DNA from: Pyrenopolyporus hunteri
Taxonomy: Eukaryota; Ascomycota; Sordariomycetes; Xylariales; Hypoxylaceae
NCBI GenBank assembly: GCA_902806595.1
Contig: CADCXC010000035.1
Span: 1,984,001 to 2,048,000 of the forward strand
Direction: 5' to 3'
DNA: 64,000 nucleotides
Shown here: positions 1 to 9,211 of the stretch, one piece after another
Numbering within the stretch: the first letter of the stretch is position 1
How the letters are laid out: each line of letters begins with the position of its first letter
Notes under the pieces: model-generated
Seen by the model: the letters and a program-made list of their open reading frames with translations, nothing else
What the model was told of the DNA's origin: nothing
Database searches by the model: none
Made by a program: the position numbers and the translations under genes

Positions 1-693
1 GCGATCGACGTCCCAATAGGCGTGAGGGAGTTTCGTATCCCGTAGAGCAGCCACGATAGAGGCCCAGGCCACATCGAAGGGGTTTCCGTCGAAGGAGACG
101 AACAGTACGTCAACATACAACACCCAATATGCCTTAACCTCCCTCGTTGCCTCGCCGACTTCCTCCTCATCGTTCTCAATATCTCCTTCGCCCCGCAACT
201 CAGACCTGTCGTGATATATTCGTAGATCCTCGGCGTTTAGAAGCTTCGAGCTATGCAGCAGCGAGAAGAGGCGTGTGCTCAAGGTCTGCGCTAGCGTAGT
301 CGGCGGCACACCTGGTAGGAAATTGGGCGCGCACCCGGTTGCAAGCTCGATGTTAGGTACTAGTAGGTCGTAATCTCGCAGTTCATCGCCAATCGCGTCG
401 CTGTCATCTTGCGGTGCTCGATAGTTCGGAATTTGAGAGGTGAGAAGGGTTTCACCGCGCACACCGCAGATGACGGTGGTGTCGCCAGAACGGACCACGG
501 CGCTGCCGTGAGCATGTGATAGAGATGATGTGTTGATGCTATATGGGCGTGCCTGGCGTGGCTGTCGACCATTTGTACGAGAGGATGGCGTCGATGGATC
601 TGGCGGTTGGAGATTCGCGAGGAGGAAGGGATGCGGGGAGAGCTTTGCGAAGGTTGCGCTCGACAATGTTAAGGACGGCGGCACCGCCATCAT
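1..693 (-). CDS. RRP43: Exosome complex component RRP43 (RNase PH fold), C-terminal part beyond window
   Basis: One open frame runs from the ATG at 693 (an ATG-ATG pair) to the window edge, 231 codons without a stop, so the C-terminus is missing. The product should be a non-catalytic RNase PH-fold subunit of the nuclear and cytoplasmic RNA exosome ring, which feeds RNA to Rrp44 and Rrp6. Visible markers are HGSAVVRSGDTTVICGVRGE around residues 62-81 (the first beta strands of the PH domain), VPNIELATGC in the middle, and YWVLYVDVLFVSFDGNPFDV near residues 190-210, which match the EXOSC8/Rrp43 pattern better than Rrp42 or Rrp45. The first 60 residues are a Pro/Ser-rich extension of the kind fungal orthologues carry. 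The family identity is firm. The choice of Rrp43 within the family rests on motif resemblance only. Confidence 0.85.
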   Translation of the reverse strand, partial: MMAVPPSLTLSSATFAKLSPHPFLLANLQPPDPSTPSSRTNGRQPRQARPYSINTSSLSHAHGSAVVRSGDTTVICGVRGETLLTSQIPNYRAPQDDSDAIGDELRDYDLLVPNIELATGCAPNFLPGVPPTTLAQTLSTRLFSLLHSSKLLNAEDLRIYHDRSELRGEGDIENDEEEVGEATREVKAYWVLYVDVLFVSFDGNPFDVAWASIVAALRDTKLPHAYWDVDR

Positions 694-1057
694 GTGTAGC
701 GATAGGCGTGAACCGAATCTAGCATTACAAAGCGGTTAGGCGGGGGGGAACTTGGATTTCGTTGCTTCACCAATGCTCTCCATATATCATTATCAAGTTG
801 TCTGAAGCGGATGGATTGAAATTTGAGATAGGACCCAATGCAGCCTTGCGGGCCCTGTTCTAAGGGGTGGGCCCGGATGAGATCATGGCCAATCAAAATG
901 CGCGGTTCATAAGGCTATGCAAGACTCCTTGTGCGACGATTCGATAAGATAAGCTATTTATTTATTTATGTATATATGTAGCTATGTATATATGTACCTC
1001 ACACTCGCTGTTTTTCTATGCAATTCTCCTCCGATCGATTCTTCCAGGTATCTGCTC
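694..1057. other. Spacer: RRP43 upstream region
   Basis: Both flanking genes lie on the minus strand, so this 364-base gap holds the promoter and 5' leader of RRP43 and the 3' end of the next gene. An AT-rich stretch of TATATGTA-type repeats lies at 955-1000. No conserved coding frame is seen. Confidence 0.6.
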
Positions 1058-1605
1058 CTACGACGACCTCTGAAGCGCCGCCGCCAACGGAGTACTATCC
1101 ATATAGAACTCAGCGCGCCGAACCAAGCCCTTATCCTTTCCAGATGTGCATAAGTGGAGGACGCCAAAGGCTGGAACAACCACCTTCTCCTTTTCCGGAT
1201 CGTTTTTGACCTGCCACGTTATGTGACACTGCTGATAGATCTTGTCGTCCACCAAATCTACCATTCGTGATGTGTCAGTCACTCAGATAGCTCCGGGGGG
1301 GTAACACAGTATATGTCCAGTCTTACCGAAGCTGTCGATCTCGTGGTGCATGAAGTCTAATTTTGCCCAAGTTCCGGTGAAGAAGTTGCTTAACGCATCG
1401 AGCCCCTCGATAAGGGGCAGGTTGCCAAACTGGACCTTGGCGTCTTTCGTGTATATATCCGCTAGTTTAGACGCATCGAGAGAGTCATTGACGCCGTGGA
1501 ACTTGAGAAGTATGAGCATCTACTCCTTTTTTTCTTGGGAGGGATTCGACTCACCCTGAGAAGCCAGGTCTCAACTTCGGGTCGTGTCGTAGGGACGAAA
1601 GCCAT
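1058..1605 (-). CDS. NTF2/SnoaL-like small protein
   Basis: A three-exon gene on the minus strand encodes about 145 residues of the NTF2-like superfamily (SnoaL or DUF4440 type), a cone-shaped fold used by small cyclases, isomerases and binding proteins. Exon 1 (1555-1605) gives MAFVPTTRPEVETWLLR. The middle exon carries the LADIYTKDAKVQFG and WAKLDFMHHEIDSF stretches typical of the fold. The intron between middle and last exon is 1282 back to roughly 1326, and the join reads SFDLVDDKIY. The last exon gives the strand pattern CHITWQV...GVLHLCTSGKDKGLVRRAEFYMD. Intron 1 has donor GTGAGT at 1554. The acceptor is either just before 1519 (35 bases, very short) or 18 bases further (53 bases, more usual); both keep frame. 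No catalytic residues can be assigned, so the function is unknown. Confidence 0.7.
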
Positions 1606-2960
1606 GCTTCTAGATATATTTCTCCGAGAATAGATTCTGAGTAGGATGTTGGAGCTTGGTTTCTTTCCAGCAGCCTCCCATTCCAATACTCCCCTCCCGT
1701 ATTTATACTTTTACAGCCCAGTTCTTCAATTATATCCATTACCTTGCTCGCATCTGAAAGCTGACTAAATCACCATGACCATTTTCCTCTTTAGGTAAGG
1801 CTAGGTCTCTATAATTGGACGACGAGCCTAGTGGCAAGGAGGCCTTGTCAACAACTTGACGTCGGCGATACTCACCGGATTAGTAAATCTTGAGTCTATA
1901 TTCCACTCATGCGAAGCAAATAGAAGGACGTCTAAATTAGTTTCCCGTAGATGTATCGTCACTTGATTAGTGCAGGTAGACGTCTTAGAGTCACCATCTT
2001 ACACAAACATCAGCGCCACCAAACTATTCCCTATAGGAGAAAGTTATATAAAGGGCGTAGCAGTGTTATTCTTTTAAATTATAGCCCGAGAGAACAAGTG
2101 CCCCCTATAGTAGCGAAAGGGTACTTATTGCTACAGCTTTTATGATCCTTATACTGGTGCTAGAACTGATGCTACATAACTATGACTGCCACTGCCTAGA
2201 GTTACCTAGGTATTCGTCAGAATATATAGCCTCAAGATACATCAAGATGCCCAAGTTCCTCTTTATCTTTAAGAATAGGCCGCATTTCAAATGGTACAGA
2301 AACTTAAAACGAATCCCAGTGCCACTGGGGAAGGAATAGGGGGGTGATTCAGGGGTGAACTGACATAAGTGACACTACCTAGCAACGGCGGAGGGGAACA
2401 ATGGAAGGCGTGAAGAGAGTACACGCTCTAGGTCATGTTGTCGATGGCAACGTATCTAGGTGGCAGGTTACAGATTCTTTAGGGCCTTAGTAGGTACCTA
2501 CCTACCTACCTATCTGGCATATACTTAGGCGACGCGATAACTTTCCTGGCGTTTCCCCCCACCACGGCGACGTGTTCGCGCAGCCTCGACAACGGCTATT
2601 CCACTGAGGCCGACGGCGCTCCAGGCTGCAGTGGAATAATCACTGTGGAATATGCTACTCGTGCCTGCCGCACACTTTTCCTATTTTTTATTTTTCACCT
2701 TTTTCTTTCTCTTCCCTCAGCCCCGTTGAGAACAATCCCACGGACTTTTCACTCACCCACTTTCTTCTGTTTTAATTGTAACGACTATTAAATTCATCTC
2801 GCCTTGACTCTTTGACTTGTCTTCAACCATTATAATATTAACACTCATCGGTATCATCTCTGTCGTTATTTACCTACCCAACACCATCCTTTTCACGCAG
2901 TCCTTCCCTTATTCGCGTCCTTCCATCTCGTCCAAGACACATCCTTCATACCCTAACATA
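1606..2960. other. Divergent intergenic region
   Basis: This lies between divergent genes and should contain both promoters. It is AT-rich, has a (CCTA)n tract at 2490-2513, and has pyrimidine-rich sequence from about 2680 to 2960 that looks like the 5' leader of the gene at 2961. Frames at 1951-2339 are short and resemble no family known to me. Confidence 0.6.
2490..2513. repeat. (ACCT)n/(AGGT)n microsatellite
   Basis: The sequence passes from GTAGGTA into repeated CCTA units, the first of more than fifteen such palindromic tracts across the spacers of this window. Confidence 0.85.
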
Positions 2961-4034
2961 ATGTCTTATCGTCGCGAAGGCGTTATGGATAACGCCTTGG
3001 CCCGTACCGGCGAGGCAGAGCGCCATACGCAGAATCTGACGCGTCATGAAGGCGGCGTACTTCAAGCTCAACCCGTCCATCCTTACGCTCAAAGCCCCGG
3101 CCACTCCGACAGCGTGATGGTGGCACTTAATAGTAAGAATTTAGATGTTATCATTGATTGAATACCGATATACTAACTAACCTGCACTTGGCTAGATAAT
3201 ACAGGCGTTGCTGGCAGTGTCACGGAGACATTGCATGCACAAGCCTTTATGGCTCAACATGGGATCACCCAGAACCCTCAGTTTAGGGCTAACGTCGTGG
3301 ATACTCGGTCGGCTGAGGGTCATCCCGAACTCCTAATGTGGTGGGACTATGGCGTCCTACCCAGGGTTCCTGATGTGCCACTGGCTCAAATGGACAACTA
3401 CAACGGCGCAGACATCCTCAGGAACCGTAGCCAGGATGTTCCAATTGCGTCCAGCTGTTCCCTTTGGGTGACGGGTTTGCCCCCGGACTGTTCAGTTAAG
3501 CAACTTATGTCCGGCATCCGTTCATGTGGCAAGGTATTTTCCTTGCATATCACTCCCCCCAATGCGATGCACCCCACCACAGCTGCGAAACTGATCTTCT
3601 GGGACCGAGGTGGTCTTGACGAGTTTGTCAACCAGTATGTTTGGGGGAATTTCCGCGTTGGCGAGCACCAACCCGCAGTGGTCATGCATAGAATCAGAGC
3701 CGCAAGTCAACCCGCATCGACACATTCTCGGGTTCTTCGTGTCGTTGGGCCAGAGGTGATCGTTAACGGAACATACCTTCAGGAGTACTTCAAAAAGCAC
3801 TTCTATTACCTGTTGGAGGATGTCTGCCTAATCCATTACGACGTGGTCACCGACACAGCGCGACTTGAATTTCGATTCTCGTCATACAGAGCCCAGGCGT
3901 CGGCGGCGGCCAAATGGATAGACTGGGCGACAACTGGGCACAGGAATGCTATCAGCGGGATGACGGCCGACGAGGTAGAGCACTGGAAACGGGTACGATA
4001 CTTCTGGGGTCCAGACCCTTGCGCGTCACCCTAG
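2961..4034 (+). CDS. RNA recognition motif protein
   Basis: Two exons (2961-3132 and 3196-4034) encode about 336 residues. The start is the ATG of MSYRREGVMDN; the frame is open further upstream but has no ATG. The intron has donor GTAAGA, a consensus branch site ACTAACTAAC, and two in-frame acceptors 9 bases apart (ending 3195 or 3204). Residues about 143-224 form an RRM: LWVTGLPPDCSV fits RNP2 and the loop after it, and a KLIFWDRGGLDEFV strand-helix follows. A second, weaker RRM-like unit follows at about 236-306 (LRVVGPEVIVNGTYLQEYFKKHF to RLEFRFSSYRAQASAAAKWI). The protein ends YFWGPDPCASP, an ending I associate with a fungal RRM family of unknown role. RNA binding is inferred from the fold; targets are unknown. 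Confidence 0.75.
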
Positions 4035-4799
4035 AGATGCCTCAAGCAAAGGTATTAAGCCGGTACTGGCAATACGAAACGCCATTACGAACACCTAGAA
4101 AGGTGCTCCACCGTGACGGGATGTGTCCCGTTGTATCGCTAAATGTATTGTTCCTTTCACCTCCTAATGACGCCGACTCTCTTCATCTTCACCAATATGA
4201 AGACAGTTCGGCAGACGACTTATGAGCATTGTTGAATGTCAAGCAAGATCTCAGAGAACCGGCACTGCCATCGTTAGGGGCGGTGAGACTAGGGGGTTTG
4301 CTGGAGACACTCACTAAGAAAGGGGTACATTGTTGCAACCTGAACCCTGCTTTCGCTAAAGAATTGGTTTCTGTCGCAGACGGATTCAACATCAGGTATG
4401 ATGGAGGTGTTATCTTAGTCCCCGAGAATGAAAAGATGAACATCTTTGCCGTCCTACTCATATCTACCGCCACTACCATCTCCCTACTCCACCATCTCCA
4501 CAGTCCTCTTCCTCCTTCAGTCCACAACTTCCATCACTCTTCCGCCGCGTTCGAACAACAAACGACAAACAACAAACAACACAATCTCTTACGCTTATAA
4601 GCGTAACATTATCATCGGTTTATTTCGGCCCTATCGACGGGGAACGCGCGGTCTCTGAATCCCAGAGTCGTGACCCTTCTACCTCTATGACGGCGCCTCC
4701 AACTTATTACTTAGTTAAAATCGATAGCAAGTACATAACTTTAAACGATCACGCTTCTTACAACATCAAATTACACCAAAAGGTCTAACATCTGGTAAC
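4035..4799. other. Spacer after RRM gene
   Basis: A frame of about 120 codons at 4229-4600 lacks an ATG start, is followed by other frames without family resemblance, and has CT-rich composition. It is probably the 3' flank of the RRM gene leading into transposon debris. Confidence 0.5.
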
Positions 4800-5200
4800 A
4801 CCTCTGCTGCCCACCATACCATAACCATACCATACCAATAAACCCAATACAAGAACAGGACATCTTAACAATAGCGGCATTCCTATACAATTTTCCCCAA
4901 TCAAACCAAATACAGAAACTACCCATTGACAAGGTAAACACTATCCAATCAGCGGCCAAAAAACTTCGGGAACAAGGAATCTCAATTATCCACCAATCAA
5001 CCAACCAGCCAGCCAGAAGGACCAGAAACTCCACAAAGAAAGATCCCCCGCCTTACAACCCCGAATGGTTAGTCGACAAGCATAAGTTCAAGCAAGCCTT
5101 TGAGATAGCGTACCGATCAGTAGGACCAGCTCACCAAGACCCAGCCCCTAACGTGAAGAGCCAATCAGCAGATCAACTGCCGGTGGGCTTTGCCACTTGA
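4800..5200 (+). pseudogene. Open frame without ATG, possible retroelement remnant
   Basis: The frame from the TAA just before 4800 to the TGA at 5198-5200 is open for about 130 codons but contains no usable ATG. The translation is rich in Ile, Asn, Gln and Lys, contains the stretches KLREQGISIIHQ and YNPEWLVDKHKFKQAFEIAY, and ends LPVGFAT. It is adjacent to, and in the opposite orientation from, the Ty3/gypsy fragment at 5314-5961. A degraded element-encoded protein is a possibility; I do not recognise it, so no function is assigned. Confidence 0.3.
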
Positions 5201-5313
5201 TGGAGCAGGGGGGTTGGAGGCTCCTCAACCACCGTCACAGCCAAGACAAAGGTTATGGATTGTTAAGGGCGAATGCAAGCGGAACCATTTCGTGGTGGAG
5301 GATCCCGTTGAAT

Positions 5314-5961
5314 TCATCTCGTATTGGAGCCGAGGCAAACATTGGCGCCACTGGGTCTTGTCTCCTTGTATATCACGAATACTGGCATTGAGAATGGGAC
5401 CGGTCTTCGGTTTCGGAACATTCTCTTCTGTGTCACCAGTTCGTCGATGGTCGCATCGATGACCTTCTGATCTTTTTCATTAACGATGTAGGGTCGACAC
5501 TTCTTGGGAATGAATTGCTCCCAGGTCGACTTAAAGTTCAGTTTTGGCAATTCTTCATATGGAACATTTGCATATCCTCTGTCCTGGAATATATCCTCGA
5601 AGCCTGACACAACTTTCCAGAACTCGGAGAGGAACTTAGGATCTCGGTCACTGATGATGACCTTTGGCATTCCCCAATTGGAAAGTAGTAATCGTTCATA
5701 ATATACGGCGGCCCATTGTCTTGCAGACCAATTCGTTGCTCCTGGGATAACATGTACCATCTTGCTGAATTTATCGATGGCTACCCCGATTGCATTAAAA
5801 GGAGCACGTTCAGTACTCCTTGGGGGGCGCCTTAAAGTTTGGGTCGCCTTCAACCCTGAGCGATCCGTGATCCGGGTCGTTGACGATAGGCTAGATCGGA
5901 GTAGGACTCTGCTCGCAACAATTCGTCCAACGGGTCCTGATATCCGGTACTTACCTAGCAC
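5314..5961 (-). mobile_element. Ty3/gypsy retrotransposon fragment, integrase joined to reverse transcriptase
   Basis: Read on the minus strand, this frame contains a piece of a retroviral-type integrase core: AIGVAIDKFSKMVHVIPG, then WAAVYYERLL, then WGMPKVIISDRDPKFLSEFW, which holds the second acidic catalytic position (D of SDRD). It then passes directly into the start of a Ty3/gypsy reverse transcriptase: STWEQFIPKKCRPYIVN, an IDELVTQ helix, and PFSMPVFVIYKETRPSG. In an intact pol gene the reverse transcriptase comes before RNase H and integrase, so the order here is reversed. No gag, protease, RNase H or LTR pair is seen. This is a dead, rearranged remnant. Confidence 0.8.
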
Positions 5962-5979
5962 GAAAAGGCAGTACCGGAT
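5942..5979. repeat. 10-bp inverted repeat, 18-base loop
   Basis: ATCCGGTACT at 5942-5951 is perfectly complementary to AGTACCGGAT at 5970-5979. It lies at the edge of the retroelement fragment. It could be a chance hairpin or a remnant of element structure. Confidence 0.6.
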
Positions 5980-8900
5980 TGGACATCATCCTTTCTGAAA
6001 AGACCTCGTCCCCGTCTCAATCCAGCCCGCCACAATCCTCCTCTACTATAGGGGCTGCGACCCTAGAGTGAGGCGATAACGGGGCGACTTAAGCTAGGTC
6101 ATCATCAACAACACTTGCTGGAGTCGCCCCGGACCGTCCACCATCTCCCCTATACGGTCATACTACTATAAACCCCCCGTTTTGAGCCATCCCGGGGAAC
6201 AAGTATACGCACCACTTAAAACAGATGCTTGAGGCTATACGAAAAAACTCATATTCTGGGATATATCCGCGACCTTCGTCGTTCGTCATATTACGCGGAG
6301 GAGTTCTCTTCCACCTTTCACCGTACAATCTTGAACCAGCCACTTCCGCGCTCTGCAAATTTCCTCCACTAAGTTCGCTGGCGACGGGCGCAATCTTCTG
6401 GTTTTATGAGCGGGGAAATACCGCCGGGAAGCAAGGGGGGACGGGGGACCGGGGGATTTCCTCCCACGACCCCGTAACTGGGGCTCGGGGGTGCGGGAGT
6501 CTATGTTGAGTTTGATTCGGTGCTTTGGGAGGTTCACGCAATTCTTGCCTGCCGTGTTTATTTTGGAATATGTTAGAGAGACGTACGTCCGTCTGTTTCA
6601 TACATCATGTACTCATAACAACAAAGTCGTTTCCCTCATCGTCTCCTCGACCTCGGAACCGACTGGAAGATGTATGGTTAGGTGAAACGATGTTGTCTTC
6701 ACCACTGGGTTGGCATCATGACATGACATTATGTGCTTCTCAAATGCTTGTTAGCTTATTGGATTATTAGCAGTAAACACTTGCGAGCTTCTATAAGGAA
6801 TCACAGCACAGTCCTATTACGCTTAACCTTAATGTTAGTGTCAATGTTAATGATAATGTTAATGGAATGCCTTCAACTCACGACTGACTGTTGGCCCGAT
6901 GTCTCAGTTCGCTGATAACGAACTGATAACCTTGTTGCCCCTTCGCATATTTAAGTTATTCCGAGCTCATATAGGTTCCATTCTATTGTACATACGTACG
7001 TATGATGGATTCAGGGATAAGCGCGACCCGATATGCATGTCATAGCAAATCAGACTCTCCATATTGATTCTTGCCCGCTAGTCCTTACCGCAAAGTTACA
7101 TCCATCTGACGGATCGGTTAGACCGGGATCCTACGTACTCGAGGCTCGCTATTTAGATCCGTTGAACAAAGTACTAAAGCTAGGGGTGTAAAGCTTCACT
7201 CTTCAGCTTAATAATTCCTCGTGCTCTAGTTGGCTCGTTCGAAATCGAGCATATGAACACTTATTAAAACGTCGTCATTCTGGAGACGTGGTTCTCGGAA
7301 GCCATGGCACGGTTCCCAACGCATACTTTATGGCATTGGCCAGGAATTGCCGCCCCATGATCCAGCAGCCCGGAACGCATATCATAATGCGTGCAGAGTA
7401 ATTGCCCCGTCACACAATCACAATCGTGCGATTAGAAGTCGTCACCTTGCGTATCGGTCTCGGGGAGAACGTTCGTTGATTTACTATGTCCTGTTTGAAA
7501 TCATCGTGCTATTGGGGCGCGCCGGTGGAGTTGGGTGGTGAGAGATTGGACAAATCAAGACGCGCCGTTAAGCGCCGAGGCCCTCTTCCCTTCTGCTCCA
7601 ATCCGATTGCTTCGTCATCCCAAGCCCCAGGCCCCCAGGTAATTTCCCTGCCCGTAATAACTGGACCCTAGGGAAATACGGCTGCTCGCGAACCCTATTC
7701 GATAATTAGAGCTCACTTGGATCGCAAACCATCGACTGAGATGACCCCAACGCGGCCATTATCAAATGCCCACTGGCTACGGCAACTTGTCAGTCGGCCA
7801 GTTCGAATATTTCGGGGAGTAACTAAACCGCCGAATAACGACAGAAGCTTGTCATATAGGGCGATCCTCACAGTGTAACGTCGTCTCCGGAGGGGAAGAA
7901 TCGTGGATACACCGCTTATCGAGGACAAGCCAGCCCGAGAAAGAGGAGTCATCAATATCGGGATCTTCTCCCTTGCCCTTCCGCTATCCCAACCGTGTGG
8001 TATGGACTTAACAAACCGTTGAGAATAATGAGATTCCCCAGTGTCCTTCTAACAACTCTCTCTCTCTCTTTCTAATTATCTCTGACCGCCCACGCCACAT
8101 GTATGTCCGCTCTGTCATGGCTTGTCACAGTACGTTAATCGTCGGAAAGCCTTACCCCATGGAGCTCGTGGATCTGCATACTGCGAATGCTACGCACTGC
8201 ATATGCACAACTTAGCACAGGAAGATGGGTCCTTGCCAGTGTACCGGCACGGCAAATCCTCCCCGTTAGAGAGAGCTTAGAGAGATTTCCTTCGGTACGG
8301 TATTGTACAATACATACAACCCAATTCCTCATAGGGAACAAACACCCCTTCGAGCCACCCGGGCCCCTGGCAAATAGAAGCCTAGCGCCGACGCTTATTC
8401 CGTGGAACCTGCAGTCTGCGGGGAGCAGAATCTCATTTTCAGGCCAGCCAATATCCAAGTACGGCCAGCCGCTGGGGTCCTGCTCCTCAACCGACTGCAA
8501 TCCACACCAGCTTCTTGTCATCGCCCCTGATTGAACGATCGGGCGGCCCTGGTATCGAGGTAGAGCTGGCCCCCGCCTGCTTTTCCCACGAGGCCAAATC
8601 TCGCAAAACTCCTATTGGGCGTGCTGCAAGGAGATCGCGAGCCGAATGTAGTAGTTGTGTGACGAAGGCACTGACAACCTTGCTGCATGTTGTACGGTTA
8701 TCTGGCCAAAAGGGAACACGTTCCCCACCCTGTCACCGTGATCCTGGCTCGCGCCGGTATATTATCTCTTGTTCCGGCACCTCCATGTATCTCGCTGCCG
8801 GCCCGGGTCTTTCTTTGCTGTCATAGTTGTTGTCGTCGCCGCCCAGATCGTCACGATCTAATTCAATGGCTACTATCTCTATACTTCAATGTCTCCTAAT

Positions 8901-9211
8901 TCGGTGAATTGAGGAGTCTGGCATTCCTCATCACGCGCAGAGAAAAAGAAAAAGAGACTCCATTCGTTCCAATCACTTTTTTGAATATATTCTGCCCTCC
9001 TCCAAAAAAAAAAAAATACGTAAAACCACCCAACAGTTTTCAACTCATGTAGCGAGCAGAGTTCACGGAGGGACCAAAAGTAACCTAGGTTTCCTAAGAA
9101 TAAAGGGGCTTTCGCCTGCCCAAAGTCTGGATCTGGTTGGTGGGTACGGTAGGAAGTTCGAACGCGATATAAGTGAAGCCCCTTGTTATTTTCGCTCGTC
9201 GAATCTCCAAG
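5980..9211. other. 3.2-kb spacer upstream of ferric reductase
   Basis: No gene can be supported. The stretch holds a G-rich block at 6425-6505, a CT dinucleotide tract around 8055-8073, and an A-run at 9006-9016. Frames of more than 100 codons overlap on both strands at 8135-8534 without family resemblance. The last few hundred bases should contain the ferric reductase promoter. Confidence 0.5.

Noticed and set aside
4229..4600. 123-codon frame after the RRM gene
   Set aside because: Starts at a non-ATG codon, Thr/Asn/Ser-rich by composition, and no known domain.
8135..8534. Overlapping frames of more than 110 codons on both strands, each starting with ATG
   Set aside because: No family resemblance, no splice-linked neighbours, and both strands being open together points to base composition.
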